From positions 111,153 through 175,152 of the forward strand of contig NZ_NBXB01000006.1 of the NCBI RefSeq assembly GCF_003399635.1: 64,000 nucleotides of DNA, read 5' to 3'. Below the pieces are notes generated by a model. It was not told the DNA's origin, ran no database searches, and worked only from the letters and a program-made list of their open reading frames with translations. Positions 55,932 to 64,000 of this stretch are shown here, piece by piece. Made by a program: the position numbers and the translations under genes. The first letter of the stretch is position 1. The number at the start of each line of letters is the position of its first letter. Origin of the DNA: Subtercola boreus (GTDB taxonomy: Bacteria; Actinomycetota; Actinomycetes; Actinomycetales; Microbacteriaceae).

Positions 55932-56671
55932 CATACCTCAGGGCGTTCCTCGCCCGCGTCGGTCCCACCGCGACCCTCGTCATCATCCTCGCCGTCGGCC
56001 TGCTCATCGCCATTCTCCTCAGCGCCGCCGTGGCACAGGTCTACGACTCGATCACCGACACCGATGGCGTCTCGGGGCTTGACCAGCCCATTCTCGACTG
56101 GGTCATCACCCTCCGCTCCCCGGGCGTCGACGCCGCCGTGACGGCGTATACGAACGTGGCCGGTCCGATCGGGATGCCGATCATCGCCGTCGCAGCTCTT
56201 GTTGCAATGGGTATCCGGTGGCGATCCTGGACCCCGGTCATCCTGATCATCGCGGCCGGAGGCGGATCACTTCTTCTCACCATCTCAGGCAAAGACCTGA
56301 TCGGCCGGGTTCGCCCGCCACTCAACGAAGCCATTCCGCCCTACGAATACTCGCCCTCGTTCCCCAGCGGCCACACCCTGAACGCGGTCGTCGTCGCGGG
56401 CACCATCGCCTACCTCCTCGTGCTGCACCAGACCTCGAAGCTCGCCCGCACGCTGACGATCGGTGTTGCGACGGTCTTCGCCGTCACCATCGGGCTCAGC
56501 CGGGTCTTCCTCGGGCACCACTGGTTCACCGACGTGCTCGCCGGATTCATCCTCGGGCTGGCGTGGCTCGCGATCATCATCACCGCTCACCGCCTCATGC
56601 ATATCCTGCGCGCGCGCCGCCGCGCACTCAGACGCCCTGCCGACCCGACCCCAGAATCGAGCCTCCTGTGA
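55928..56671 (+). CDS. PAP2 family lipid phosphatase
   Basis: A 247-residue protein with about six helices. The three PAP2 catalytic motifs are intact: KDLIGRVRPP, SFPSGHTLN and SRVFLGHHWFTD. Members dephosphorylate lipid phosphates and some (PgpB, BcrC) act on undecaprenyl pyrophosphate at the outer face. Overlap with the next gene as GTGA couples it to UppP. Confidence 0.9.
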   Translation: MTYLRAFLARVGPTATLVIILAVGLLIAILLSAAVAQVYDSITDTDGVSGLDQPILDWVITLRSPGVDAAVTAYTNVAGPIGMPIIAVAALVAMGIRWRSWTPVILIIAAGGGSLLLTISGKDLIGRVRPPLNEAIPPYEYSPSFPSGHTLNAVVVAGTIAYLLVLHQTSKLARTLTIGVATVFAVTIGLSRVFLGHHWFTDVLAGFILGLAWLAIIITAHRLMHILRARRRALRRPADPTPESSLL

Positions 56672-57504
56672 ACCTGTTGTACGCCATCATCCTCGGCATC
56701 GTGGAGGGACTCACCGAATTTCTCCCCGTCTCCAGCACCGGCCACCTCACCCTCGTCGAGAAACTACTCGGGCTCTCGATCGACGATCCCGGAGTGACCG
56801 CTTTCACCGCGATCATCCAGTTCGGTGCGATCGTCGCGGTCATCCTCTACTTCCGCTCCGACATCATCCGACTCATCGCCGCCTGGTGGCGAGGCTTGTT
56901 CAGTGCCGACGCCCGCCACAACCCTGACTACCGGTTCGCCTGGTACGTCATCGCCGGGTCACTGCCCATCGGCATCGTCGGGTTCGCCGCCAAAGACCTG
57001 GTCTCCGGCGCCCTCCGCAACCTCTGGGTCGTCGTCGCCGGACTCATCCTGTGGAGCGCCGTCATGTTCATCGCCGAACGGATCGGCCGGAGGTCCCGTC
57101 CCGAAGAGAGCCTCACGCTGAAGGACGCCCTCATCATCGGTCTGTTCCAGTGCATCGCCCTGATCCCCGGGGTGTCCCGTTCGGGTGCGACAATCAGCGC
57201 CGGCCTACTCCGGAACCTCGACCGAGTTGCCGCGACCAGGCTCTCGTTCTTCCTCGCCATCCCCGCCCTCATCGGCGCCGGCGCCTACGAGAGCGCGAGC
57301 CAAGCCTCCGCGGTAAACGCCACCGTGGGTTGGGGGGCCGTCGCCATCGGCACCGTCGTCAGTTTCATCGTCGGCTATGCCTCGATCGCCTGGCTCCTCC
57401 GACTGGTGGCGCGGCATCCGATCACCGTCTTCATCTGGTACCGCATCGCTCTCGGGCTCGTCGTCGCCGTGCTGCTCGCCACCGGCGTGCTCGCCGCCAC
57501 CTGA
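56668..57504 (+). CDS. uppP: Undecaprenyl-diphosphatase
   Basis: A 278-residue BacA/UppP enzyme that converts undecaprenyl pyrophosphate to the monophosphate carrier and gives bacitracin resistance when abundant. The glutamate motif GIVEGLTEFLPVSSTGHL lies at residues 10-27. The second motif is PGVSRSGATISAGLLRNLDR. The GTG at 56668 overlaps the PAP2 stop. It is the last gene before a strong terminator. Confidence 0.95.
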   Translation: MNLLYAIILGIVEGLTEFLPVSSTGHLTLVEKLLGLSIDDPGVTAFTAIIQFGAIVAVILYFRSDIIRLIAAWWRGLFSADARHNPDYRFAWYVIAGSLPIGIVGFAAKDLVSGALRNLWVVVAGLILWSAVMFIAERIGRRSRPEESLTLKDALIIGLFQCIALIPGVSRSGATISAGLLRNLDRVAATRLSFFLAIPALIGAGAYESASQASAVNATVGWGAVAIGTVVSFIVGYASIAWLLRLVARHPITVFIWYRIALGLVVAVLLATGVLAAT

Positions 57505-57540
57505 CCCGGAACCCCGCATCGACCGGTCGGGATGCAGTCG

Positions 57541-57575
57541 CGCCTCGAAAACCCAAAGGTTTTCGAGGCGTCTTG
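57541..57575 (+). terminator. Intrinsic terminator after uppP
   Basis: A perfect 13-bp stem (CGCCTCGAAAACC / GGTTTTCGAGGCG) with a CAAA loop is followed by TCTTG. Confidence 0.85.
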
Positions 57576-57656
57576 CGCCGACGCACTCGAGCTGAGGGAC
57601 TGGTCCGATGCCTGTGCGGCCAGAGTTCCCGAGTGGAACTGTGGCTGTGGTAAATA

Positions 57657-58259
57657 TCAGTCACCCGTGTCGTGGTGGATCGAGCTTGCGAGCATGGCGA
57701 CGAGTTGGTTCCCGGTGACGTTCCACTTTTCGGTGGAGAGGTGGCCGCTGAGTTCCATGCCGGAGATGCCGTAGGCGCTGGACATGAGAAGGGCTCCATA
57801 CCGGCGTGATTGATCTCTTCCCACGATTTCAGCGACGATGTTGAGGAACTCTTCCTGAGACCTGCTGGCCGCCTCAGTCGCGCCGACTGTGTTTCCGGAT
57901 GGAGCGCTGAACATCAGCGCGTAGAGGTGTGGGTGTTCGCGGCCGACGTCGACCAGGGCGAGAAGGGCTCGCTCGAGTCGAGTTGTGGGAGAGAGGTCTT
58001 TGTCAGCGTGGAGACGCTGCAGTCGGTCGGCCAATCCGTTCCAAGCGTCGATGGCCAACTGGGCGAGAAGGTGCTCCTTGTTCTTGAAATGGCCATACGG
58101 GGCACCGCGGGAGACTCCGGCCAGTGCGCCGACGGCTCGAAGCGTGACAGCGTCGGGACCTCCGGAGTCAAGGAGTTCCGACGCGGCGAGAACGAGGGAC
58201 CTCCGGGTGGTGGCGGCAGTCTCAGCACGGGTGACCACACCGACAAGCTTAGTTGACAT
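57657..58259 (-). CDS. TetR/AcrR family regulator
   Basis: A 200-residue repressor. The helix-turn-helix is TRRSLVLAASELLDSGGPDA, VTLRAVGALAGVSRGAPYGH, FKNKEHLLAQ. A helical ligand domain of the WHG/TetR_C type follows. The ATG at 58259 is used; two Met codons upstream (58265 and beyond) are possible. It is divergent from an SDR gene with a shared palindrome, so it very likely represses that gene. Confidence 0.9.
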   Translation of the reverse strand: MSTKLVGVVTRAETAATTRRSLVLAASELLDSGGPDAVTLRAVGALAGVSRGAPYGHFKNKEHLLAQLAIDAWNGLADRLQRLHADKDLSPTTRLERALLALVDVGREHPHLYALMFSAPSGNTVGATEAASRSQEEFLNIVAEIVGRDQSRRYGALLMSSAYGISGMELSGHLSTEKWNVTGNQLVAMLASSIHHDTGD

Positions 58260-58281
58260 TGTCATCCGAATGCGCCATGAT
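58253..58281 (+). promoter_or_regulatory. SDR promoter with overlapping TetR operator
   Basis: A consensus -35 TTGACA (58253) and CATGAT (58276) are spaced 17 bp and end 7 nt before the SDR ATG. The inverted repeat TGACA-T-TGTCA (58254-58264) overlaps the -35 box and the regulator start codon. Confidence 0.6.
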
Positions 58282-58288
58282 CCTTCAT

Positions 58289-59167
58289 ATGACAACGTCA
58301 CACCGAAAAGAGCTCATCATCGTGACCGGCGCCTCGACCGGCATGGGTGCAGCCACGGCCCGCGAGCTCGGCTCTCGTGGCTTTCACGTCCTTGCCGGGG
58401 TCCGCCGCGAGAGCGACGCCGAAAGAGTTCGCGCGGCGGATCTCGAGCCGGTGATCATCGACATCACAAATCCCGGCAACATCGAGGCTCTTGCTGCTCG
58501 GGTCGCGGGCGATCCCGAGAGCCGACCGCTCCGAGCCGTGGTGAACAATGCCGGCATCGCCATCAACGCACCGGTCGAGACGCTCCCGCTGGAGCAGTGG
58601 CGCCGGCAGTTCGAGGTGAACCTTTTCGGGCACATTGCGGTCACGCAGGCGGTGCTGCCGTTCCTGCGCCAGAGCCGTGGTCGGGTCGTCAACATCAGCT
58701 CTGTCGGCGGCAAGATCGCCATGGGCACCTATGGCGCCTACTCCGGAGCGAAGTTCGCCCTCGAAGCAGTCAGCGACTCCTTGCGCCGAGAACTCGCCCC
58801 CCAGGGGGTTCAGGTCGTGCTGGTAGAGCCTGGCGGTGTGAAGACAGAGATGACCGGCCACGGCATCGAACGTGCACAGGATTTCGTCCAGCAGATGACT
58901 TCTTCGCAGCGCGACGTCTACGGCGACCTCATGCAGGCGGTCATCAACCAGGCCGTCTCTTTCACGAAGTCGGGTGTTTCTGCGGACAAGGCCGCTCTCG
59001 TGATCGCCGAAGCCGTCACCGCCCGCAAGCCCAAAACCCGGTACACCATCGGCCGAGACGCAGCCCTGCTCACGCGCCTCGCTCGAATCCTGCCCGACCG
59101 CACCCTGGACCGGATCACCGCAGCCAACCTCCGCCCCCACTTCCCCAAAGCGGCAGCCCAGCGCTAG
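58289..59167 (+). CDS. Short-chain dehydrogenase/reductase
   Basis: A 292-residue classical SDR. The cofactor motif is TGASTGMGAATARELGSRG with a following GVRR that favours NADP. The NNAGIA motif and the catalytic Tyr151-Lys155 in YGAYSGAKFALEA are intact, with Ser in INISSVGGKI. The C-terminal ~80 residues extend the fold as in 17-beta-hydroxysteroid-type SDRs. The substrate is unknown. Controlled probably by the divergent TetR protein. Confidence 0.9.
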   Translation: MTTSHRKELIIVTGASTGMGAATARELGSRGFHVLAGVRRESDAERVRAADLEPVIIDITNPGNIEALAARVAGDPESRPLRAVVNNAGIAINAPVETLPLEQWRRQFEVNLFGHIAVTQAVLPFLRQSRGRVVNISSVGGKIAMGTYGAYSGAKFALEAVSDSLRRELAPQGVQVVLVEPGGVKTEMTGHGIERAQDFVQQMTSSQRDVYGDLMQAVINQAVSFTKSGVSADKAALVIAEAVTARKPKTRYTIGRDAALLTRLARILPDRTLDRITAANLRPHFPKAAAQR

Positions 59168-59557
59168 AAAGCAACTGCATGTCCAGATCCACGACAAGGT
59201 GGATCACCCTCCGCGTTCACCCGGATGGGAGCTGAATACTGTGCGGGCGTGCGGGCGTGCGGGCAGTCGCACGAGGAGAACCTCCAGCCTTCGTAGTCGT
59301 CGGGCGCAGAAAAAGACGAGGTGCCCTCGTACTTTCAAGGCTGCCGTCTCTCGCCATGGTTGCTCTCAACAGCCACAACGAAGCCGTCGCTATCGGGGGT
59401 GGGGGTTTTTTCCGATTTCCATTGCCATCGCAGCGGTTATGGTGATTGCCATCATCGGAATCGCTGTGTACGCCGACGATGCTCGGGCTCCTCGTGCTAG
59501 CTGACGAATTCGGAACCGTCCGCTCTGGCTCTTGTAGAAGCAGGGCCTATCGGCGTT
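59168..59557 (+). other. Gene-poor spacer with a possible frameshifted small membrane peptide
   Basis: No intact gene is seen. From an ATG at 59356 a frame reads MVALNSHNEAVAIGGGG. After the run GGTGGGGGTTTTTT (59398-59411), the next frame reads PISIAIAAVMVIAIIGIAVY to a stop at 59504, a clean membrane helix. A one-base change in the homopolymers would join them. Confidence 0.3.
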
Positions 59558-60004
59558 TCATTCGCGGACTCTCGCCTCCGGACGAGGAATAGCTTCCAGC
59601 GCGGCGAGGGCATCATCAAGGGCAGGAGCCAAGGGGCCGATTGCGTCTGCAATGACCGCGTCGAGGCTCAATATCACTGCTTCGCAACGGTGAAGAAGCG
59701 CTTCCCCCGACGGCGTCAGTCGCAGTCGCTGCCGCCTACGGTCGTTTACGTCCCGCTCCCGGACGATCGCCCCACGAGACTCAAGATCGGTAGCGAGCGC
59801 GACGACGAGACTTGGGCCGACGCCCATCAACCCGGCAAGATCTTGCTGGGTTCTCGGTACGCCCTCACGAAGCACCGCCAGCACGGCCACGTGTTTCGGT
59901 CGAACACCCTCCGCCTCGACGGAACGGGCAAACACCTCCTCCCACCGCGCGCCCAACACTCCGAGACGGAAAACAGTGCTGGTCAGAAAATTCAAAGTCG
60001 CCAC
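59558..60004 (-). CDS. MarR family regulator
   Basis: A 148-residue winged-helix regulator. The DNA-binding region is QQDLAGLMGVGPSLVVALATDLESRGAIVRERDVNDRRRQRLRLTPSG in layout, with the DxRxR wing. The GTG start is only 22 nt from the start of the divergent DUF4267-like gene, so the two promoters overlap. The regulator probably represses both. Confidence 0.9.
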   Translation of the reverse strand: MATLNFLTSTVFRLGVLGARWEEVFARSVEAEGVRPKHVAVLAVLREGVPRTQQDLAGLMGVGPSLVVALATDLESRGAIVRERDVNDRRRQRLRLTPSGEALLHRCEAVILSLDAVIADAIGPLAPALDDALAALEAIPRPEARVRE

Positions 60005-60014
60005 GGAGAAATGC

Positions 60015-60020
60015 TACAGT
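60015..60020 (+). promoter_or_regulatory. -10 hexamer (TACAGT) before the DUF4267-like gene
   Basis: It ends 6 nt before the ATG at 60027. A TTCAAA at 59991 is a possible -35 box, 18 bp away, inside the marR start. Confidence 0.45.
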
Positions 60021-60026
60021 GTGAAT

Positions 60027-60449
60027 ATGATTCCGCTGCTGAATGATTCACGGTATGCACGATTTGCTTCTTATGCGGTACCGGGGTTGAACATGGCAGC
60101 CGCCCTTGCTTCTGGCGCTTTTGGGATTGTTGCGATGGCCAATCCATCAACGCTTCTCGGCTCACCCGCCACCTCCGATCTCGGTACGAGGTTCTACGTC
60201 GACATGTACGGGGTGCGGTCCTTGGTTCTCGCCGCCGGGCTCATGACCGCCAGTCTGACTATCCGGCGCGCACCGACCTTCGCTGCCATCGTCATTGGGG
60301 GTGGCGGCCTCGTGCAGCTGGGTGATGCCGCAATCGCAGTCCACCTCGGAACGCCCGGCGTCGTCGGAGCGAGTATCGCGGCGGCGATCCACCTCGCCAG
60401 CGCTAGCTTCCTGCTCCGCTCCACTCGTCACCCCCATCCATCCTCATGA
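60027..60449 (+). CDS. DUF4267-like four-helix membrane protein
   Basis: A 140-residue protein with four hydrophobic segments (AAALASGAFGIVAMANP; SLVLAAGLMTASLTI; TFAAIVIGGGGLVQLGDAAI; GASIAAAIHLASASFLL). The conserved stretch RFYVDMYGVRSLVLAAGLM is typical of DUF4267 or related DUF4345-like proteins. The function is unknown. Start at 60027 follows the -10 box. It is divergent from marR and probably its target. Confidence 0.7.
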   Translation: MIPLLNDSRYARFASYAVPGLNMAAALASGAFGIVAMANPSTLLGSPATSDLGTRFYVDMYGVRSLVLAAGLMTASLTIRRAPTFAAIVIGGGGLVQLGDAAIAVHLGTPGVVGASIAAAIHLASASFLLRSTRHPHPSS

Positions 60450-60550
60450 CTTCCTGCCAGAGCACACAGCGATCGGGCTCACTCCTCCAATGAACACCCG
60501 CCGTTCAGCAGCCCCAACTGGCCTTGACCCAGTCTCGATAGCCCATCCGC

Positions 60551-60760
60551 GAAGAGATACGCGCTTCGCTGCGCAGGCTTCGCCGGCTCGGCGACGAGGG
60601 CCGAATAGTGATGGCCGAGGACAGCTGGAACACCGACTGGCACGACTCCAGAGTCGCGATCGAGATAGCGGCGGCAGCGCTCGAGCGCGCCGACGCAGCT
60701 ATCCTCCGGATGCATACCCTCCTACACCCCAACGGTGGATACCCACCAATCCCCGATTAG
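60551..60760 (+). pseudogene. Hypothetical gene tail without a start
   Basis: The frame EEIRASLRRLRRLGDEGRIV, MAEDSWNTDWHDSRVAIEIA and AAALERADAAILRMHTLLHP has normal codon bias and ends at TAG 60758. A TAG precedes it and there is no good start, except a GTG-ATG pair at 60608. It looks like the 3' part of a broken gene. No family is recognised. The rest of 60450-60891 shows no gene. Confidence 0.35.
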
Positions 60761-60891
60761 ACCGGGCGCCGTTCCGGACTTTTGCTCGCCGGATATTGCT
60801 CCGTCAGACGCACCTGACCGGGATGCTTCAACGGACGGCCCTGCGGGACTGTCAGACAATCGGTGTCCGGTGCTCCGAGCTTTGGGGCCGC

Positions 60892-61317
60892 TCATTGGTG
60901 GTAGTTCTGAAAGAAGATAGCAGCGTAGAAGGTGAGGCCCAACACCGTCCCAGCCAGCCAGACAGCAACAAAGACAGACAGAACGGTGGAAGTGCTCGAA
61001 CTTCGCCCTCGGATCCGAGCGAGACGTGCAGCGATTACCCAGACTGCGATTGTCGAAGCCAGTTGCACCCCGGCACCGATGAGGACATAGACGAGCCCTC
61101 CTGTCATTTGCGCGTTATCGGCCCGATCGGACTGTGTGGTGTTCTTCAGGAAAAGGAATGAGTTGAGAAACCCCGCCGCGATCAGGATTGGCGGGATGAG
61201 GCCAGCTCCGAAGAGAGCTACTAGCCACAGGGATGCCCGAAGCGTGCGAGCTTGTTCCGTTTGATCGTCAACGAGGTCAGGCGTGCTCGCCCTGTATTTC
61301 GGGATCACTGTTCTCAC
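60892..61317 (-). CDS. Hypothetical three-helix membrane protein
   Basis: A 141-residue protein. Helices lie near residues 28-50 (LWLVALFGAGLIPPILIAAG), 72-95 (GGLVYVLIGAGVQLASTIAVWV) and 110-133 (TVLSVFVAVWLAGTVLGLTF). The N-terminal ~25 residues are charged. I recognise no family. It lies in the gene-poor right end with remnants on both sides. Confidence 0.6.
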   Translation of the reverse strand: MRTVIPKYRASTPDLVDDQTEQARTLRASLWLVALFGAGLIPPILIAAGFLNSFLFLKNTTQSDRADNAQMTGGLVYVLIGAGVQLASTIAVWVIAARLARIRGRSSSTSTVLSVFVAVWLAGTVLGLTFYAAIFFQNYHQ

Positions 61318-61571
61318 CTGTTCTGACTTCCGCTTCTAAGTCATCTCGCCGAGCGATGCCGACCGGGATGACGCCCGGCCCAACCGGCCAATCGTCAGAC
61401 TGATGCTCCCACGGCACCTTCACTCCTGTAAGTCGTCATTTGCGAGGACAGACGGTCTCGGCACAGACTCTCGTCACGCATCAAATGGTTGCGGCCCGAC
61501 AACGAGGAAAAGCTCAAGACTGTCGCACGGGAGAGAATCCGCCATCGTCCGCGATGCTTTAGGCCTTCACG

Positions 61572-61673
61572 GCGTTCACCTCCCGGGCGAAGAAAGACCA
61601 CACCCCCGGGCGCCTCGTCGTGCGGCGCATTCCCGAACTGAACAAGAAAGACCTCCAGCACCCGACCGCCTAA
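61572..61673 (+). pseudogene. IS1380-type transposase remnant
   Basis: The frame AFTSRAKKDHTPGRLVVRRI, PELNKKDLQ, then a stop, corresponds to a short internal part of IS1380-family transposases around the GRLVVRR motif. Nothing of the catalytic core remains. The rest of 61318-61717 holds no recognisable gene. Confidence 0.55.
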
Positions 61674-61717
61674 CGGGCAGCCCTGATCGTTGAGCGTCGT
61701 CTCTTCTTAGGCCGCGC

Positions 61718-61723
61718 TAGCGT
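61718..61723 (+). promoter_or_regulatory. -10 hexamer (TAGCGT) before the glycosyltransferase
   Basis: It ends 6 nt before the ATG at 61730. Confidence 0.4.
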
Positions 61724-61729
61724 TGGAGC

Positions 61730-62842
61730 ATGCGCGTTCTTTGCTCTTTCGTTGGTGGTGCAGGTCATCTCGTTCCCCAATTGCCGCTCCTGCAAGGACT
61801 CGCTGAAGCAGGTCACGATCTGAGCCTCGTCGGACGAGCCTCTGGTGTCACGTCCGCTCCTGCGGGGCTGTTTCAGCGCATTTCAGCCCGCCAGGATGAC
61901 CGGACCCGTGTCACGAGCGAGATAGCTCCGTTGTTACCGGTGAACCGAGAGGCGGAGGTGGACGTAGTTGCTGAGTATTTCGCGGGCGATGCTGCGCGTC
62001 AGTCTGCGGACGCTGTCGAGAAGGAGCTGCCTTGGGCGGACGTGATCGTTTGTGACGAGCTTGACTTCGGCGCGATGGGGGCAGGCGCCCGCGCGGGATT
62101 GCCGGTTGTGGTCGTCTCTGTGATTGCATCGGGAGCCCTCGTGCGAGACGAGCGGATCAGCGGCGCGCTCGAGAGGCTGGGGGTCGCCCTGGGCCTGGCG
62201 CAACAGTTCCCGCATCGGGGAAACCTATTTGTTGTGCCGTTCGCGCCCCGTATGCGCGACCCGAAATTTCCAGCTCCCTCGGACGTAGCTTGGATGCGGC
62301 CTGCTGAAGGAAAGGATCCAGCTCCGAACGGCTCGGTCGTAGCAACGCTCGGAACAGAGTTCAACACCGAGTCCGGCGATCTCTTCGATCGGGTGCTCAG
62401 GGCGCTGGCGGGTTTGAACGCTCCCACTGTTGTTGCCGTGGGACGCGATCTCGATCCGGCTCGCTTCGGGCGGCAACCGCCGCATGAGCGAGTTGAACGT
62501 TACATCGATCTCGAATCGCTGATTCCGCAGGCGAGTGTCGTGCTTCATCACGGGGGTAGCGGCCTGTTCATGAGATCTGTCTTGGGCGGCGCCAGTCAGA
62601 TTGTCTTCCCAATGGGCGCGGACCGGCCGTTTACAGCCGATCGGGTGGATAGTCTCGGCATCGGACGGGTGCTCGATCCCCTCTCTGCTACCCCGGATCT
62701 CATTCGAGATGCCGTGGCAGCACTACGTGACGACGGCACAACGCGCAATAACGTTCTGGCCCTGCGGTCGGACGTTCTTGGGCTCCCCGACTCCACAATC
62801 GTTGTTCGTAGAGTGGAAACTCTGGCGGACAACGCCCGCTGA
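61730..62842 (+). CDS. GT1-type (UDP-glycosyltransferase-like) glycosyltransferase
   Basis: A 370-residue GT-B enzyme. The N-terminus MRVLCSFVGGAGHLVPQLPL has the acceptor-side His. The nucleotide-sugar motif is VVLHHGGSGLFMRSVLGGAS, with His273, followed by IVFPMGADRPFTADRVDSLG. It resembles macrolide and rhamnosyl/aminosugar transferases that decorate small molecules. Neither acceptor nor donor can be named. It stands alone in a decayed region, so it may be acquired. Confidence 0.85.
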   Translation: MRVLCSFVGGAGHLVPQLPLLQGLAEAGHDLSLVGRASGVTSAPAGLFQRISARQDDRTRVTSEIAPLLPVNREAEVDVVAEYFAGDAARQSADAVEKELPWADVIVCDELDFGAMGAGARAGLPVVVVSVIASGALVRDERISGALERLGVALGLAQQFPHRGNLFVVPFAPRMRDPKFPAPSDVAWMRPAEGKDPAPNGSVVATLGTEFNTESGDLFDRVLRALAGLNAPTVVAVGRDLDPARFGRQPPHERVERYIDLESLIPQASVVLHHGGSGLFMRSVLGGASQIVFPMGADRPFTADRVDSLGIGRVLDPLSATPDLIRDAVAALRDDGTTRNNVLALRSDVLGLPDSTIVVRRVETLADNAR

Positions 62843-62844
62843 GG

Positions 62845-63087
62845 GATCGCCTCACGGCCGCGCAGGTGTTGGTGCCCAAGCTCATCTTCCCACCGCTTAC
62901 TCTGTGGCAGATGGCCAGCGGGATCGTGCACGGGAACTCGAGCATGATGGTCGCGCTACTCGAGCGGGAACAGGTGGGGCCGTCGAACGGCCGTTCAGCC
63001 GACTACAACGTGACGTCGAGCGTCCAGATGATCGCATGGTTCTACCATGCAGCGCTCGACATGAGCGAAGCTCTTCTCGTTTTATAG
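62845..63087 (+). pseudogene. 3' fragment of a hypothetical gene
   Basis: The frame is open from the glycosyltransferase stop and reads RDRLTAAQVLVPKLIFPPLT, LWQMASGIVHGNSSMMVALL, then VTSSVQMIAWFYHAALDMSE, ending at TAG 63085. The ASGIVHGN region resembles the ASGFAHGR box of some actinobacterial hypothetical proteins. Codon bias is normal but the 5' part is missing. A GTG at 62866 could start a 73-aa product. Confidence 0.45.
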
Positions 63088-63193
63088 GACTCACGAAACA
63101 TGGCGCCGGGGATCGACTGAGCCACGCGGCTGATGCCGGCGAGACGGTCCGGGCGTTTGTGGCGCCGGGCGCTGCGTTGGCTTGCATCCCCCG

Positions 63194-63378
63194 AGTGCTC
63201 CGTCCAAGACGGACCAGGAACGTCTGCTGGTCATCGGCCCCGAACTCGCCAGCGTTTTCGCTGAGATCATCCACCGGGTTCGGGGCGGAAAGGAACGTAT
63301 CCCGCTGATCAGCCGCTAGGACCCACCGGAACGAACCCACAGCCAATCGTTGCCGTTCCTCTTCCAACGTCGGTGGGG
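63194..63378 (+). pseudogene. Tyrosine-recombinase (integrase) fragment
   Basis: The frame PSKTDQERLLVIGPELASVF, AEIIHRVRGGKERIPLISR, stop, DPPERTHSQSLPFLFQRRWG matches the start of the catalytic region of Tn554-like or phage-type integrases. An in-frame TAG at 63317 and loss of both ends make it non-functional. It stops where the IS21-type end begins. Confidence 0.55.

Positions 63379-64000
<622 letters not shown>

Noticed and set aside
60295..61161. A 288-codon plus-strand frame over the hypothetical membrane gene
   Set aside because: Arg/Ser/Pro-rich without hydrophobic core, and it overlaps two better frames.
61395..61661. A minus-strand 88-codon frame
   Set aside because: It is antisense to the IS1380 remnant and has no family features or ribosome-binding site.

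Overview
The window is about two-thirds G+C with the codon bias of a high-GC actinobacterium. Gene content and order (haem-handling ResA/CcdA/ResB/CcsB operon, a scattered menaquinone cluster carrying DUF4229 and PLDc_N neighbours, archaeal-type AspRS, tRNA-Tyr beside LacI) suggest Micrococcales, most likely Microbacteriaceae. This is an inference from gene families; no rRNA gene is present. Many start codons sit only 6-7 nt after a TANNNT hexamer, the layout expected for leaderless mRNAs.

Left part (1-30 kb), mostly core: a Dabb fragment, a degenerate RadC, aspS, a 43-aa membrane peptide, then a phosphatase-resA-ccdA-resB-ccsB operon for cytochrome c maturation. A toxin-antitoxin pair follows. 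A DauR-like regulator then faces an amino-acid ABC transporter, a PLP enzyme and RidA (8.5-13.7 kb). The respiratory quinone cluster runs from 13.8 to 27 kb (menC, menE, menA, menD, menF, menG, a polyprenyl diphosphate synthase and an FprA-like reductase) with PPK2 and an aldo/keto reductase inside it; menB is not in the window. YajQ, a lytic transglycosylase and a LacI regulator follow, then tRNA-Tyr.

Middle part (30-51 kb), mixed metabolism and signalling: an unusual flavin disulfide reductase, aldo/keto reductases, a class A beta-lactamase, ArfB, and two broken genes (a VOC protein and a peptidase fragment). A CitA/DctR-type two-component system reads away from a NitT/TauT-type ABC transporter. 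An OmpR-type two-component system precedes a COG4705 membrane protein. An Fbp-type ferric iron ABC transporter lies downstream of a good DtxR/IdeR box.

The most interesting locus is 51.0-57.6 kb. A LiaS-like kinase and a response-regulator gene broken by two internal deletions precede a translationally coupled run: MacB-type ATPase, FtsX-like permease, DedA protein, FetB/UPF0014 permease, PAP2 phosphatase and UppP, ended by a perfect 13-bp hairpin. DedA proteins flip undecaprenyl phosphate, while UppP and some PAP2 enzymes make it from the pyrophosphate. The run therefore looks like a lipid-carrier recycling and envelope-defence operon. A 20-bp element occurs both before the kinase and before the ATPase, which suggests the operator of the now-broken regulator.

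Right end (57.6-64 kb), accessory and decaying: TetR/SDR and MarR/DUF4267 divergent pairs, a GT1 glycosyltransferase, an IS1380 remnant, gene tails, a tyrosine-recombinase fragment, and the end of an IS21-type element with istB running off the window.
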